Source: an uncultured Butyricicoccus sp. (lineage in GTDB: Bacteria > Bacillota > Clostridia > Oscillospirales > Butyricicoccaceae). Taken from it: DNA of 64,000 nucleotides. Positions 16,406 to 25,003 of the stretch are shown here, piece by piece. The translations under genes were made by a program, and so were the position numbers. The stretch's first letter is position 1. Every line of letters begins with the position of its first letter. The stretch covers positions 62,001 to 126,000 of the forward strand of contig NZ_CALWJM010000002.1 in assembly GCF_944381005.1 (NCBI RefSeq). The letters are read 5' to 3'. Below the pieces are notes generated by a model that saw only the letters and a program-made list of their open reading frames with translations, made no database searches and was not told where the DNA came from.

Positions 16406-16901
16406 GGGGAATTTCGTTCCTCTCTTGTGTATTTTCGTAAAGGCGCACCGGTTCATCGGGCGCGATGGGCTGGAATTTGGCATCCATGCGGGTGAGCAGT
16501 TTGCCCTCTATGCGGTAAACCCGCTCGGTTGCGTTGCGCAATGCTTCATTGCGCCGCGCCAGCCGTTCCAGCCGTACCGGGTCAGCCGTTTGTACCAGCA
16601 CGATTTCATGTGCAATCTTGCGGCTGGAAAAGTAAGCGCGGGCGGCATCGCGTTCGGCACGCAGCCAAAAGCCGTAATCAATGACGACATCATTTCCCAG
16701 CTCGTGCAACTGCTCGGCCAGCCCAAACAGGTATTGCAAGCACTTCATCGCCGTTCGGTCGTGCGCTTCGCCCAAGCAGCCGTCAAAAATAGTCAGCATC
16801 AGGTCGTCACACGACAAGACAACCGCACCTGTTTGTTGACGCATTTGCGCAGCCAAAGTCGTTTTACCAACCGCCACCCGTCCACATAAAATAGAAACCA
16901 T
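16398..16901 (-). CDS. AAA/zeta-like P-loop kinase of unknown substrate
   Basis: 167-residue cytoplasmic P-loop protein. The Walker A motif GRVAVGKTT is at residues 7-15, followed by SCDDLM, as in small kinases of the AAA_33 group. The VVIDYGFWLRAERDAAR and RLERLARRNEALR segments match the lid region of this family. It lies directly after the DUF362 gene (2-nt gap) and overlaps the ECF S gene. A vitamin or nucleoside kinase partnered with the transporter is possible but unproven. Confidence 0.7.
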   Translation of the reverse strand: MVSILCGRVAVGKTTLAAQMRQQTGAVVLSCDDLMLTIFDGCLGEAHDRTAMKCLQYLFGLAEQLHELGNDVVIDYGFWLRAERDAARAYFSSRKIAHEIVLVQTADPVRLERLARRNEALRNATERVYRIEGKLLTRMDAKFQPIAPDEPVRLYENTQERNEIPHV

Positions 16902-16903
16902 AC

Positions 16904-18016
16904 TTAAATTTCAATCAGGGTGTACTGACGAGCGCCCAAGCCCAGCTTCTCGGCGTGTTCCAGCGCGCTTTGCCAATTGGTTTCGGGGTGTGCCGCGTGG
17001 AAATGGTCGTGGTCATCGTGTGCCGCACCGTGGTCAAACAGTGCCGACTGCGGGTTGGCAGGCATCTTGTTAACCGCATCTGCACAGGCTTGGTCGAGTG
17101 CAACCGGGTCGAACGAGGCAAACATGCCGACATTGGGCACGATGGGCACATCATTTTCGGCGTGACAGTCGCAGTTGGGCGACACATCAATTACAAGCGA
17201 AATGTGGAAGCACGGACGGCCATCGACAACCGCCTTGGTATATTCGGCAATCTTGCGGTTGAGCACAATATTAGATTCATCGTAATCGCACGCAATCGCG
17301 TCTTGCGGGCACATGCCGATGCAGCGGCCACAGCCGACACACTTAGAATGGTCAATGCTTGCCTTGCGGTCGGCAATCGTAATTGCACCGTGCGCACATA
17401 CACGGGTACACATGCCGCAGCCCACACAGGCATCTGCATGCACACGCGGCTTGCCCGCGTTGTGCATCTCCATCTTGCCCGCACGCGAACCGCAACCCAT
17501 ACCAATATTCTTAATGGCACCGCCGAAGCCGGTGGCTTCATGGCCTTTGAAGTGATTGAGCGAAATAAATACATCGGCGTCCATAATCGCAGCACCAATT
17601 TTTGCCTGCTGGATGTACTCGCCGCCCTCGACCGGCACATAAACTTCATCCGTACCCTTTAAGCCGTCGCCGATGATGATATGACAGCCGGTGGAAAAGG
17701 GCGAAAATCCGTTTAAGTAGGCTGAATCCATATGGTCGAGCGCATTTTTACGCCCGCCGACATACAAAGTATTGCAGTCGGTCAGGAACGGTTTGCCGCC
17801 GTGTGCCTTGACATAATCGGCAACGGTCTTGGCCCAGTTGGGACGCAAAAACGCCAAGTTGCCCGGCTCACCAAAGTGCAGCTTGATAGCCGCATACTTT
17901 TTATCAAAGTCCAGCGTACCCATACCCGCCTTATCCATCAACCGCCACAGTTTTTGCTGCAAGTTTTCGGTCAAAGTCGTGCGGAAATCGGCGAAATATA
18001 CCTTGGATGGTTGCAT
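16904..18016 (-). CDS. DUF362 protein with two 4Fe-4S ferredoxin motifs
   Basis: 370-residue iron-sulfur protein. The DUF362 part is split around a ferredoxin insert with CVGCGMCTRVC (about 197-207) and CVGCGRCIGMC about 30 residues later, consistent with two 4Fe-4S clusters. The N-terminal IKLHFGEPGN and HFKGHEATGFGGAIKNIGMG stretches are typical of the family. The C-terminus is His/Asp-rich (HDDHDHFHAAH). The function is unknown; a redox role is implied. The start at 18016 follows GAGAGGGG; the in-frame extension upstream lacks such a site. It is the first gene of a three-gene operon behind a MerR-type promoter. Confidence 0.85.
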   Translation of the reverse strand: MQPSKVYFADFRTTLTENLQQKLWRLMDKAGMGTLDFDKKYAAIKLHFGEPGNLAFLRPNWAKTVADYVKAHGGKPFLTDCNTLYVGGRKNALDHMDSAYLNGFSPFSTGCHIIIGDGLKGTDEVYVPVEGGEYIQQAKIGAAIMDADVFISLNHFKGHEATGFGGAIKNIGMGCGSRAGKMEMHNAGKPRVHADACVGCGMCTRVCAHGAITIADRKASIDHSKCVGCGRCIGMCPQDAIACDYDESNIVLNRKIAEYTKAVVDGRPCFHISLVIDVSPNCDCHAENDVPIVPNVGMFASFDPVALDQACADAVNKMPANPQSALFDHGAAHDDHDHFHAAHPETNWQSALEHAEKLGLGARQYTLIEI

Positions 18017-18085
18017 AATAAAAACCCCTCTCTGTGTGCCCGATGCCGGACACCTTCTCAATACTCCAATCGTTTGGTTGTTTCG

Positions 18086-18116
18086 AGTATACACCCTGAA
18101 GTACACTCTAAGTCAA
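18086..18116 (-). promoter_or_regulatory. MerR-family-type promoter (19-bp spacer) of the DUF362 operon
   Basis: Minus-strand TTGACT (18116-18111) and TATACT (18091-18086) are separated by 19 bp, two more than usual. The spacer reads TAGAGTGTACTTCAGGGTG, with a partial dyad around AGTGTACT. This spacing plus dyad is the hallmark of MerR-activated promoters. No MerR gene is seen in the window. Confidence 0.65.
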
Positions 18117-18198
18117 GCCTTTTTCCTGCAATGCTGTGCCCGGCTTTCGTCACACTGTCAAAATTTTGTAGATTTGTGGTTTTTTTTTGCTTTTACGG

Positions 18199-18227
18199 TT
18201 GTGTGTACACTGCAAAAACGCTATAAT
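18199..18227 (+). promoter_or_regulatory. Promoter of the CofE-like gene
   Basis: TTGTGT (18199-18204), 17-bp spacer, TATAAT (18222-18227), divergent from the MerR-type promoter. Confidence 0.6.
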
Positions 18228-18281
18228 AAAGATAACCGCGTGGATTTTCCACTAAATACATCGTGAAAGAGGAATTATCTT

Positions 18282-19481
18282 ATGGAAAGAATGATTGGTA
18301 CCGTATCGCGCGGTGTGCGCGCCCCCATTATCCGCGAGGGCGACGACCTTGCACAGATTGTTGTCGATTCGGTTCTTGCTGCCGCTGAAAGTGCTCCGTT
18401 TTCCATCCAAGACCGTGATGTTATCGCAGTCACCGAAGCCGTTGTTGCACGCGCACAGGGCAATTATGCCACAATTCATGATATTGCTGCCGATGTCAAA
18501 GCCAAATTGGGCGGCGGCACAGTCGGTGTTATCTTCCCCATCCTCAGCCGTAACCGCTTTGCAATTTGTTTGAAGGGCATCGCGATGGGCTGTAAGAAAG
18601 TCGTTCTGATGCTCAGCTATCCATCCGATGAGGTCGGCAACCATCTGATTGACTTGGATGAGCTGGACGAAAAGGGCGTCAATCCGTGGTCGGATGTGCT
18701 GACCGAGGCCAAATACCGCGAACTGTTCGGCTATAAAACCCATGTGTTCACCGGCGTGGACTATGTGGAATACTACAAGCAAATCATTCAGGAAGCGGGC
18801 GCCGAAGTCGAAGTTATCTTCGCCAACGATGCACGCGCCATCCTTGACTATACTCACAACGTGCTGACCTGTGACATCCACACCCGCGCACGCACCACGC
18901 GCATCTTGCTCAAGGCGGGCGGCGAATGTGTATGCTCGCTCGACGATATCATGACCCAGAGCATTGACGGTTCGGGCTACAATGACCGCTTTGGTCTGCT
19001 CGGCTCCAACAAGGCCACCGAAGAAACCATCAAGTTGTTCCCCATCCACTGTCAGGAAATGGTGGACAAAATCCACCAGATGATGCTGGACAAGACCGGC
19101 AAGAATGTTGAAGTCATGATTTACGGCGACGGTGCATTCAAAGACCCGGTGGGTCAGATTTGGGAACTTGCCGACCCGGTCGTATCCCCCGCTTATACCG
19201 ACGGTCTGGAAGGCACCCCCAACGAAGTCAAGCTCAAATATCTGGCTGACAACGACTTTGCAGACCTTAAGGGCGACGCGCTCAAGGAAGCTATCAAGGA
19301 TTATATCCACGAAAAGGATGAGAAGGCCGCCAGCCTCAAGGGCACGATGGTCACACAGGGCACAACCCCGCGCCGTTTGACCGACCTCATCGGCTCGCTT
19401 GCCGATTTGACCTCTGGTTCGGGCGATAAGGGCACCCCCATCATCTACATTCAGGGCTACTTCGACAACTATACCAAGTAA
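18282..19481 (+). CDS. CofE-like F420-0:gamma-glutamyl ligase family protein
   Basis: 399-residue protein of the coenzyme F420-0:L-glutamate ligase family. It shows the N-terminal GDDLAQIVVDSVL region, DRDVIAVTEAVVARAQG, PILSRNRFAICLKGIA and the metal-binding VMIYGDGAFKDPVG. In F420-producing organisms the enzyme adds glutamate to F420-0. No other F420 gene is seen here and clostridia generally lack the cofactor, so the real substrate is unknown; amide ligation to another acid is likely. A GAAAGAGGAA ribosome site precedes the start. Confidence 0.8.
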   Translation: MERMIGTVSRGVRAPIIREGDDLAQIVVDSVLAAAESAPFSIQDRDVIAVTEAVVARAQGNYATIHDIAADVKAKLGGGTVGVIFPILSRNRFAICLKGIAMGCKKVVLMLSYPSDEVGNHLIDLDELDEKGVNPWSDVLTEAKYRELFGYKTHVFTGVDYVEYYKQIIQEAGAEVEVIFANDARAILDYTHNVLTCDIHTRARTTRILLKAGGECVCSLDDIMTQSIDGSGYNDRFGLLGSNKATEETIKLFPIHCQEMVDKIHQMMLDKTGKNVEVMIYGDGAFKDPVGQIWELADPVVSPAYTDGLEGTPNEVKLKYLADNDFADLKGDALKEAIKDYIHEKDEKAASLKGTMVTQGTTPRRLTDLIGSLADLTSGSGDKGTPIIYIQGYFDNYTK

Positions 19482-19516
19482 AAAAATCCCGCTGGCTGAT
19501 AGCCAGCGGGATTTTT
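19482..19516. terminator. Bidirectional terminator after CofE-like gene
   Basis: AAAAATCCCGCTGGCT, GAT loop, AGCCAGCGGGATTTTT; shared with the convergent ECF S gene. Confidence 0.9.
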
Positions 19517-19533
19517 ATTGCGCGTTTTGTGTA

Positions 19534-20121
19534 TTATGTATGGTTTTGGATATGCTGTCCAAAGGTGGTTTGACTGAGTGCGCGGCGCAGCACTGGTGCC
19601 AGCACCAAAGCAACAATCACACCTGCCGTCGCATTGATAAGCGATGCCGTGATATTGGTCGTACAGGCAATCACGGCGTTGCGCAGCGACGGTGCGCCCA
19701 GCACCATTTGACCAATAATTTTGCTGCCGATATACATGGCCGAATAGCTGTACGCGCCGACAATCGCGGCTGCCACATTGCGTCCAAACCGAGTACCCTG
19801 TGCACCGTGCCAATGGGCAATCGTGCCGCACAGACCCGCCATGATGAAGTAACGGATGAATGTAACCCAAGCTTCCTTGGCGTATACCGGGTCGAGCAGG
19901 TCAAACAGCGTGCAGCCGATGGCCGCCGACAGCGCGCCGCGCCAGCCGCCCAGCAGCAGCGCTGCAAGGATGCAGATACCGTTACCCAATTTGATGCTGA
20001 CCTTTCCGCCGATGGTGGGCAGGTCAATTTTGAAAAAGTACGTCGCCACAAACACAAATGCCGCCATCATTGCAATCGCTACGATGTCATAAGTGGTGAT
20101 TTTGCTCTTTGGCTCGTTCAT
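19534..20121 (-). CDS. ECF transporter S component (riboflavin/folate-type family)
   Basis: 195-residue membrane protein with about five to six helices. The N-terminal TTYDIVAIAMMAAFVFVATY and the LGNGICILAALLLGGWRGAL segment match the ECF S family PF07155. It should bind a vitamin and pair with a shared ECF ATPase/T module not present here. GGAGGGAC precedes the start at 20121. The upstream region holds a TGACC-N10-GGTCA dyad (20179-20198), a possible operator. The substrate is unresolved. Confidence 0.82.
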   Translation of the reverse strand: MNEPKSKITTYDIVAIAMMAAFVFVATYFFKIDLPTIGGKVSIKLGNGICILAALLLGGWRGALSAAIGCTLFDLLDPVYAKEAWVTFIRYFIMAGLCGTIAHWHGAQGTRFGRNVAAAIVGAYSYSAMYIGSKIIGQMVLGAPSLRNAVIACTTNITASLINATAGVIVALVLAPVLRRALSQTTFGQHIQNHT

Positions 20122-20222
20122 TTTCAGTCCCTCCTTTTGTGTCTGGTGTTTTTTGCTGTACCCAGTGTATCAGCAATCTGACCCTTTTAAAATGGTCAAT
20201 TCTATATATTTTTATAATGCCA

Positions 20223-20252
20223 GAATAAAGTGCGCGCGCCCCGTCCATACTA
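20223..20252 (+). promoter_or_regulatory. Sigma-G-type promoter of spoVAC
   Basis: GAATA (20223-20227), 18-bp spacer, CATACTA (20246-20252), a full match to the Bacillus sigma-G pattern. It fits forespore expression of spoVAC. Confidence 0.7.
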
Positions 20253-20295
20253 TCCCAAAAATCCCAGTTCAAAACACCCGAAAGGAAGTGCTTCC

Positions 20296-20733
20296 ATGAA
20301 GCTGACCAAAGACGAATATGCAAAGATGCTCGACCAAAAAGCGCCGCCCTCCCATTTGCTGACCGATATGCTTTGGGCGTTTTTGATAGGCGGTGCCATT
20401 TGCACCATCGGGCAGGCGGTATCCAATTTTTACACATCGCGCGGACTCGACCAAACGACCGCCCCGGCTGCAACCGCCATCACAATGGTTTTTCTGGGGG
20501 CGCTGCTAACCGGCCTGCATGTGTATGACAAGATAGCAAAAAAGGCTGGTGCCGGTACGCTCGTGCCCATCACCGGCTTTGCCAATGCGATTGTGTCGCC
20601 CGCGATGGAATTTAAGTCCGAAGGGCTGATTCTGGGCGTTGGCGCCAAGCTGTTCGCCATCGCCGGGCCGGTACTGGTATACGGCATTTCTGCAAGTATT
20701 ATATATGGGTTAGTTCTCTATTTTCTGCGCTGA
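20296..20733 (+). CDS. spoVAC: Stage V sporulation protein AC
   Basis: 145-residue membrane protein of the SpoVA channel, which imports dipicolinic acid into the forespore and releases it on germination. Four or more hydrophobic segments are present, with typical AFLIGGAICTIGQ, FLGALLTGLHVYDKIAKKAG and PITGFANAIVSPAMEFKSEG. The start at 20296 follows AAAGGAAG; the longer reading from 20230 overlaps the promoter. It is separated from spoVAD-spoVAE by 20 kb, whereas these genes are normally contiguous. Nothing else from spoVA lies next to it. Confidence 0.92.
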   Translation: MKLTKDEYAKMLDQKAPPSHLLTDMLWAFLIGGAICTIGQAVSNFYTSRGLDQTTAPAATAITMVFLGALLTGLHVYDKIAKKAGAGTLVPITGFANAIVSPAMEFKSEGLILGVGAKLFAIAGPVLVYGISASIIYGLVLYFLR

Positions 20734-20740
20734 ATCCCTC

Positions 20741-20768
20741 AACCGCCTGATACTTCCGGCGGTTTTTC
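20741..20768 (+). terminator. Terminator after spoVAC
   Basis: AACCGCC and GGCGGTT form a 7-bp stem followed by TTTCTTTTC. The stretch from here to 21018 otherwise contains only the pepD promoter. Confidence 0.75.
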
Positions 20769-20911
20769 TTTTCCACAAAACCTACGACTCAAAGCATGGA
20801 AATCAAACTTTTCTGTTGCATCGCTCAACTTTTTCTTTCTATTCTTTTATATTGCTAACACATAAAATCGCTAAAAAATTGCCAATTTTCCTCTTTTTCC
20901 GCAAAATAACA

Positions 20912-20940
20912 TTGATTTTAGCATAAGAAAGTGTTAAAAT
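20912..20940 (+). promoter_or_regulatory. Promoter of pepD
   Basis: TTGATT (20912-20917), 17-bp spacer, TAAAAT (20935-20940), about 75 bp upstream of the pepD start. Confidence 0.6.
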
Positions 20941-21017
20941 TGTCACATCTAAGGGTTTACAGCCGGCCGCGTGTGCGGTCTGGCGTTATCCAGTTCAATG
21001 CAAAGGAATGTTTTGTT

Positions 21018-22472
21018 ATGACTTACAAAATCACCGGATTCCAGCCCGAAAAGCTGTTCCATTTCTTTGAGGAAATCAGCGCCATTCCGCGCGGTTCCTC
21101 CAACGAAAAAGCGGTCAGCGATTATCTGGTATCATTCGCCAAAGCGCGCGGCCTGTGGTGCCATCAGGACGACCTGTTCAACGTCGTCATCAAAAAGCCT
21201 GCCAGTGCGGGCGCTGAAAACAAGCCTGCTGTCATGCTACAAGGTCATCTGGACATGGTATGCGAAAAGCTGGCAGGCGTGGAACACGACTTTGAAACCG
21301 ACGGCATTGACCTGCGCGTGGAAAACGGCGTGTTGACCGCCAACGGCACCACGCTGGGCGGCGACAACGGCGCAGCCGTTGCGCTGATGATGGCGGTGCT
21401 CGACGACCAATCGCTGACCCATCCGGCGCTTGAGTGCGTATTCACCACGCAGGAAGAAACCGGTTTGACCGGTGCTGCCGGTCTGGACAAGTCGCTTTTG
21501 AGCGCACGCACCATGATTAACTTGGACTCGGAAGAAGAGGGCATTGCTACGGTAAGCTGTGCCGGTGGTATGCGCTTCACCATGACCCGCCCCATCACCC
21601 GCCATATGGCATCGGGTAAGCTGCTGCACATCGGTGTTTCCGGTTTGCTCGGCGGTCATTCGGGCACCGACATCGACAAGGAACGCCAGAATGGTATTCT
21701 GCTGATTGCCCGTCTGGTCAACCGCATTTTACATGAAACCGGTGCACAGTTGGCAGAACTCGGCGGCGGCTCCAAGGACAATGCCATCCCGCGCGAAACC
21801 AACGCGACTTTGGTTTGCACCGAACAGGAAATCGACAAAGCGCAGGAGATTGCCCGCGCAATGGCTGCCGACTTTGCCACCGAGCTTTGCCCGTTTGAGC
21901 CCGACTTCCAGTGTGTCACTTCGGTTGAAGATGGCCAAGCGTCGGTTTTGTCGCAGGCAGATGCAAAGGCTTACGTCAGCGCGATTTGTCTGGCACCGAA
22001 TGGCGTGCGCCGCCGCAACCTCAAGCAGGATGGTTTTGTGGTCACTTCGCTGAATCTGGGTGTCGCAAAGACCGATGCCGACACCGCGACCCTGATTTTT
22101 GCCCCCCGTTCTTCGGTCGCTTCGCTTCAGGAATACACCACAGACTGTCTGTTCCTGCTGGCCGAGACCTTCGGCTTTGACTGCTCGATTGCCGGTGCAT
22201 ATCCGGGTTGGAGCTTTGCTGAAACTTCGCCCGTCCGTGACACGTTCGTTGCAAGCTACCGCGATTTGTTCGGCGCAGAACTCAAAATCGAGGCGCTGCA
22301 CGCCGGTCTGGAGTGCGGTCTGTTCTCGGACGCGCTGCCCGGACTGGACGCCATTGCGGTCGGCCCGACCATCCGCGGCTGCCATACGCCGGACGAATAC
22401 CTGCCCCTCGACTCCTTCGAGCGCTTCTATCGTCTGCTTACAGACGTGCTGGCACGACTAGCAAACGGCTAA
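21018..22472 (+). CDS. pepD: Aminoacyl-histidine dipeptidase (M20 family, PepD)
   Basis: 484-residue cytoplasmic zinc dipeptidase of the M20C group. Metal-binding motifs are intact: GHLDMVCEK, TLGGDNGAAVA with the bridging aspartate, TQEETGLTGA with the general base and metal glutamates, and the C-terminal HAGLECG. It cleaves Xaa-His and other dipeptides. The start at 21018 follows AAAGGA; the longer reading from 20931 overlaps the promoter. The next gene is an OPT-type oligopeptide transporter, suggesting a peptide uptake and hydrolysis unit, although that gene has its own upstream region. Confidence 0.92.
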   Translation: MTYKITGFQPEKLFHFFEEISAIPRGSSNEKAVSDYLVSFAKARGLWCHQDDLFNVVIKKPASAGAENKPAVMLQGHLDMVCEKLAGVEHDFETDGIDLRVENGVLTANGTTLGGDNGAAVALMMAVLDDQSLTHPALECVFTTQEETGLTGAAGLDKSLLSARTMINLDSEEEGIATVSCAGGMRFTMTRPITRHMASGKLLHIGVSGLLGGHSGTDIDKERQNGILLIARLVNRILHETGAQLAELGGGSKDNAIPRETNATLVCTEQEIDKAQEIARAMAADFATELCPFEPDFQCVTSVEDGQASVLSQADAKAYVSAICLAPNGVRRRNLKQDGFVVTSLNLGVAKTDADTATLIFAPRSSVASLQEYTTDCLFLLAETFGFDCSIAGAYPGWSFAETSPVRDTFVASYRDLFGAELKIEALHAGLECGLFSDALPGLDAIAVGPTIRGCHTPDEYLPLDSFERFYRLLTDVLARLANG

Positions 22473-22564
22473 ATTTTTCGCAGATTTTGGCATAATGTTG
22501 TGTAAATCCGCATAAATTTCCATCTTTGGCATCAAAAACACTTTCTTTTCGTGCGCTAAGATGG

Positions 22565-22570
22565 TATAAT
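22565..22570 (+). promoter_or_regulatory. Putative -10 element of the OPT transporter gene
   Basis: A perfect TATAAT sits 91 bp upstream of the start; the matching -35 position reads TTTCTT, which is weak, so the promoter may need an activator. Confidence 0.4.
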
Positions 22571-22660
22571 GTCGAAGTTCGTCAAACATTTGCTGCTTTC
22601 TCAGAGGCAAATTCACGGCAAACACAAAATAAGAGGAATTTTAGAAAGGAAAAGCATTCC

Positions 22661-24553
22661 ATGCCAAACAACAAGAATGACTTTAAGCCGTATATTCCGG
22701 CCGACCGCATCGTGCCCGAATTTACGGTGACTTCCATCTTGATTGGCGTCCTGCTGGCTATCGTCTTTGGCGCGGCCAACGCATACCTTGGATTGCGTGT
22801 CGGTATGACCATCTCGGCTTCCATCCCCGCAGCCGTTATCTCGATGGGTATTATCCGCGTGATTTTGCGCAAGGACTCCATTCTGGAAAACAACTTGGTT
22901 CAGACCATCGGTTCTGCCGGTGAATCGGTTGCAGCCGGTGCCATCTTCACCTTGCCCGCTCTGTTCCTGTGGGCAAAGGATGGCATCATCGACCCGCCCA
23001 GCCTCATCACCATTTTCCTGGTTGCACTGGTCGGCGGTCTGCTCGGCGTTGCCTTCATGGTTCCGCTGCGTCAAGCCCTCATCGTTGAAGAACACGGTGT
23101 TTTGCCGTTTCCTGAAGGTACGGCATGTGCAGAAGTCCTGCTCGCCGGTGAACAGGGCGGCGCTAAGGCTGGCACGGTTTTTGCCGGTCTGGGTATCTCG
23201 GCGCTGTATAAGTTCATCGCTGACGGTATGAAGCTGTTCCCCAGCGAAGTAGTTTACAACATTTCGGGCTACAAGGGTGCAGCGGTTGGCGTGCAGGTTC
23301 TGCCCGCACTGGCTGGTGTTGGTTACATCTGCGGCCCCAAGATTTCCAGCTACATGCTGGCCGGTTCGACTCTGAGCTGGCTGGTACTCATGCCCATGAT
23401 TGCCCTGTTCGGCGGCGATTCGGTCATCTTCCCCGGCTCTGACCCCATCTCCTCGCTGGCTCCCGGCGACCTGTGGGGCACTTATATCAAGTACATCGGC
23501 GCAGGCGCGGTTGCTGCCGGCGGTATCATCAGCCTGATTAAAAACCTGCCGCTGATTGGCCGCACCTTTATGCAGGCAATGCGCAGCATGAGCAAGAACC
23601 ATGCGGCTTCTAAGACCCTGCGCACCGAGCAGGATTTGCCCATGCCCGCTCTGCTGGTGATGGTTGTCGTGATTGCAATTGCAATCTGGCTGGTTCCGGC
23701 CTTCCCGGTCAGCCCGCTTGGCGCAGTCATCGTCGTTGTATTTGGCTTCTTCTTTGCAACCGTTTCTTCCCGTATGGTTGGCTTGATTGGTTCGTCGAAC
23801 AACCCGGTTTCGGGTATGGCGATTGCAACCCTGATTATTGCAACCCTGCTGCTCAAGGCAACCGGCACCACCGGCACCACTGGTATGGTTGGCGCTATCT
23901 CGATTGGCGGTATCATCTGCGTTATCGCGGCGATTGCCGGCGACTGCTCGCAGGACCTCAAGACTGGCTTTATTGTCGGTGCAACCCCCAAAAAGCAGCA
24001 GATTGGCGAAATGATTGGCGTTGTCGTTTCCTCGGCAGCTATCGGCGGCGTTCTGTACCTGCTTGACCAGGCTTGGGGCTACGGCTCTGACCAGATTCCT
24101 GCCCCGCAGGCAACCATGATGAAGATGCTGGTTGAAGGTATCATGAATGCACAGCTTCCGTGGGCACTCATTCTGACCGGCGTATTCGTTGCGATTGTGG
24201 TCGAAATCCTCAAGATTCCGGTGCTTCCGTTCGCAGTCGGTATGTACCTGCCCTTCAGCCTCAATGCTGGCATTATGTGCGGTGGTATCATCCGCTTCAT
24301 CATGGAGCACCGCAAGCTCTCTGACGCTGACAAGAAGGAATCCATTGACCGCGGTATCCTGTACACCTCCGGCCTTATCGCTGGTGAAGGTCTGGTCGGC
24401 GTCCTGCTGGCTGTTATGGCCGTCCTCGGCTGGGATAAGTTGGTCGATGTCTCTGGCTTCGTATCCCTTGGCTCGATTGGTGCCATCGTCGTATTCCTTG
24501 CACTGCTCAGTACGCTTGTCAAAGTTTGCCTGGGCAAGAAAAAGAGCAACTAA
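22661..24553 (+). CDS. OPT-family oligopeptide transporter
   Basis: 630-residue integral membrane protein with about 14-16 helices, proton-coupled peptide (or metal-chelate) symporter of the OPT family. Signature stretches are ANAYLGLRVGMTISASIPAA, EEHGVLPFPEGTACAEVLLA and GVQVLPALAGVGYICGPKI. The start at 22661 follows AGAAAGGAAAAG; sequence before it is low-quality coding and includes the promoter. It lies downstream of the dipeptidase and upstream of two small proteins (PqqD-like and a membrane protein), all in the same direction. Confidence 0.92.
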   Translation: MPNNKNDFKPYIPADRIVPEFTVTSILIGVLLAIVFGAANAYLGLRVGMTISASIPAAVISMGIIRVILRKDSILENNLVQTIGSAGESVAAGAIFTLPALFLWAKDGIIDPPSLITIFLVALVGGLLGVAFMVPLRQALIVEEHGVLPFPEGTACAEVLLAGEQGGAKAGTVFAGLGISALYKFIADGMKLFPSEVVYNISGYKGAAVGVQVLPALAGVGYICGPKISSYMLAGSTLSWLVLMPMIALFGGDSVIFPGSDPISSLAPGDLWGTYIKYIGAGAVAAGGIISLIKNLPLIGRTFMQAMRSMSKNHAASKTLRTEQDLPMPALLVMVVVIAIAIWLVPAFPVSPLGAVIVVVFGFFFATVSSRMVGLIGSSNNPVSGMAIATLIIATLLLKATGTTGTTGMVGAISIGGIICVIAAIAGDCSQDLKTGFIVGATPKKQQIGEMIGVVVSSAAIGGVLYLLDQAWGYGSDQIPAPQATMMKMLVEGIMNAQLPWALILTGVFVAIVVEILKIPVLPFAVGMYLPFSLNAGIMCGGIIRFIMEHRKLSDADKKESIDRGILYTSGLIAGEGLVGVLLAVMAVLGWDKLVDVSGFVSLGSIGAIVVFLALLSTLVKVCLGKKKSN

Positions 24554-24646
24554 CCTTTTACTCTGAGATACAGCATTTGCCCGATGCAGCCCGCCCAGTT
24601 TGGGTTGGCTGCATCTTTTTCCCCGCAGGAAAGGAGTTTTTGCCCT

Positions 24647-25003
24647 ATGGCCAAAAAGAAAAATGCCGGGAACTATATGGACTTTGTCCCGGTGCGAAAC
24701 CCCGCGTTTGCATCCCATGTCGCAGAAGATGGCATCGTGACCGTATCGGTCGAGTGGCAGGGCTTCTATCACCGCATTGCCCAGCGTTTTTTTCACCGTC
24801 CGCGTGTCAGTGATATCAAGCTGGACACCTACGGCAGCTTTATCTGGCAGGCCATTGACGGCGAAAAAACGGTTTTTGCGCTGTCACAGGAGCTGGAAGC
24901 GCACTTCGGCTCGATGGAAAAAGCACTGTCACGGCTTATCAAATTTCTGGAAATCATGCACGATAACCGCCTGATTTCATGGAAGGGAGAGGTGCGCAAG
25001 TGA
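24647..25003 (+). CDS. PqqD-like small protein
   Basis: 118-residue protein with a PqqD/RRE-type winged-helix core: DTYGSFIWQAIDGEKTVFAL, then AHFGSMEKALSRLIKFLEIM and DNRLISW. PqqD-like domains bind precursor peptides in RiPP pathways. No radical SAM enzyme or precursor peptide is seen here, so a different role is likely. The start at 24647 follows AAAGGAG. It overlaps the next gene by 4 nt (GTGA), so the two are coupled. It lies downstream of the OPT transporter. Confidence 0.7.
   Translation: MAKKKNAGNYMDFVPVRNPAFASHVAEDGIVTVSVEWQGFYHRIAQRFFHRPRVSDIKLDTYGSFIWQAIDGEKTVFALSQELEAHFGSMEKALSRLIKFLEIMHDNRLISWKGEVRK

Noticed and set aside
22613..24796. A 727-codon open frame on the strand opposite the OPT transporter
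   Set aside because: It is an antisense shadow of a well-conserved transporter, with His/Asn/Gln-rich composition and no ribosome site.
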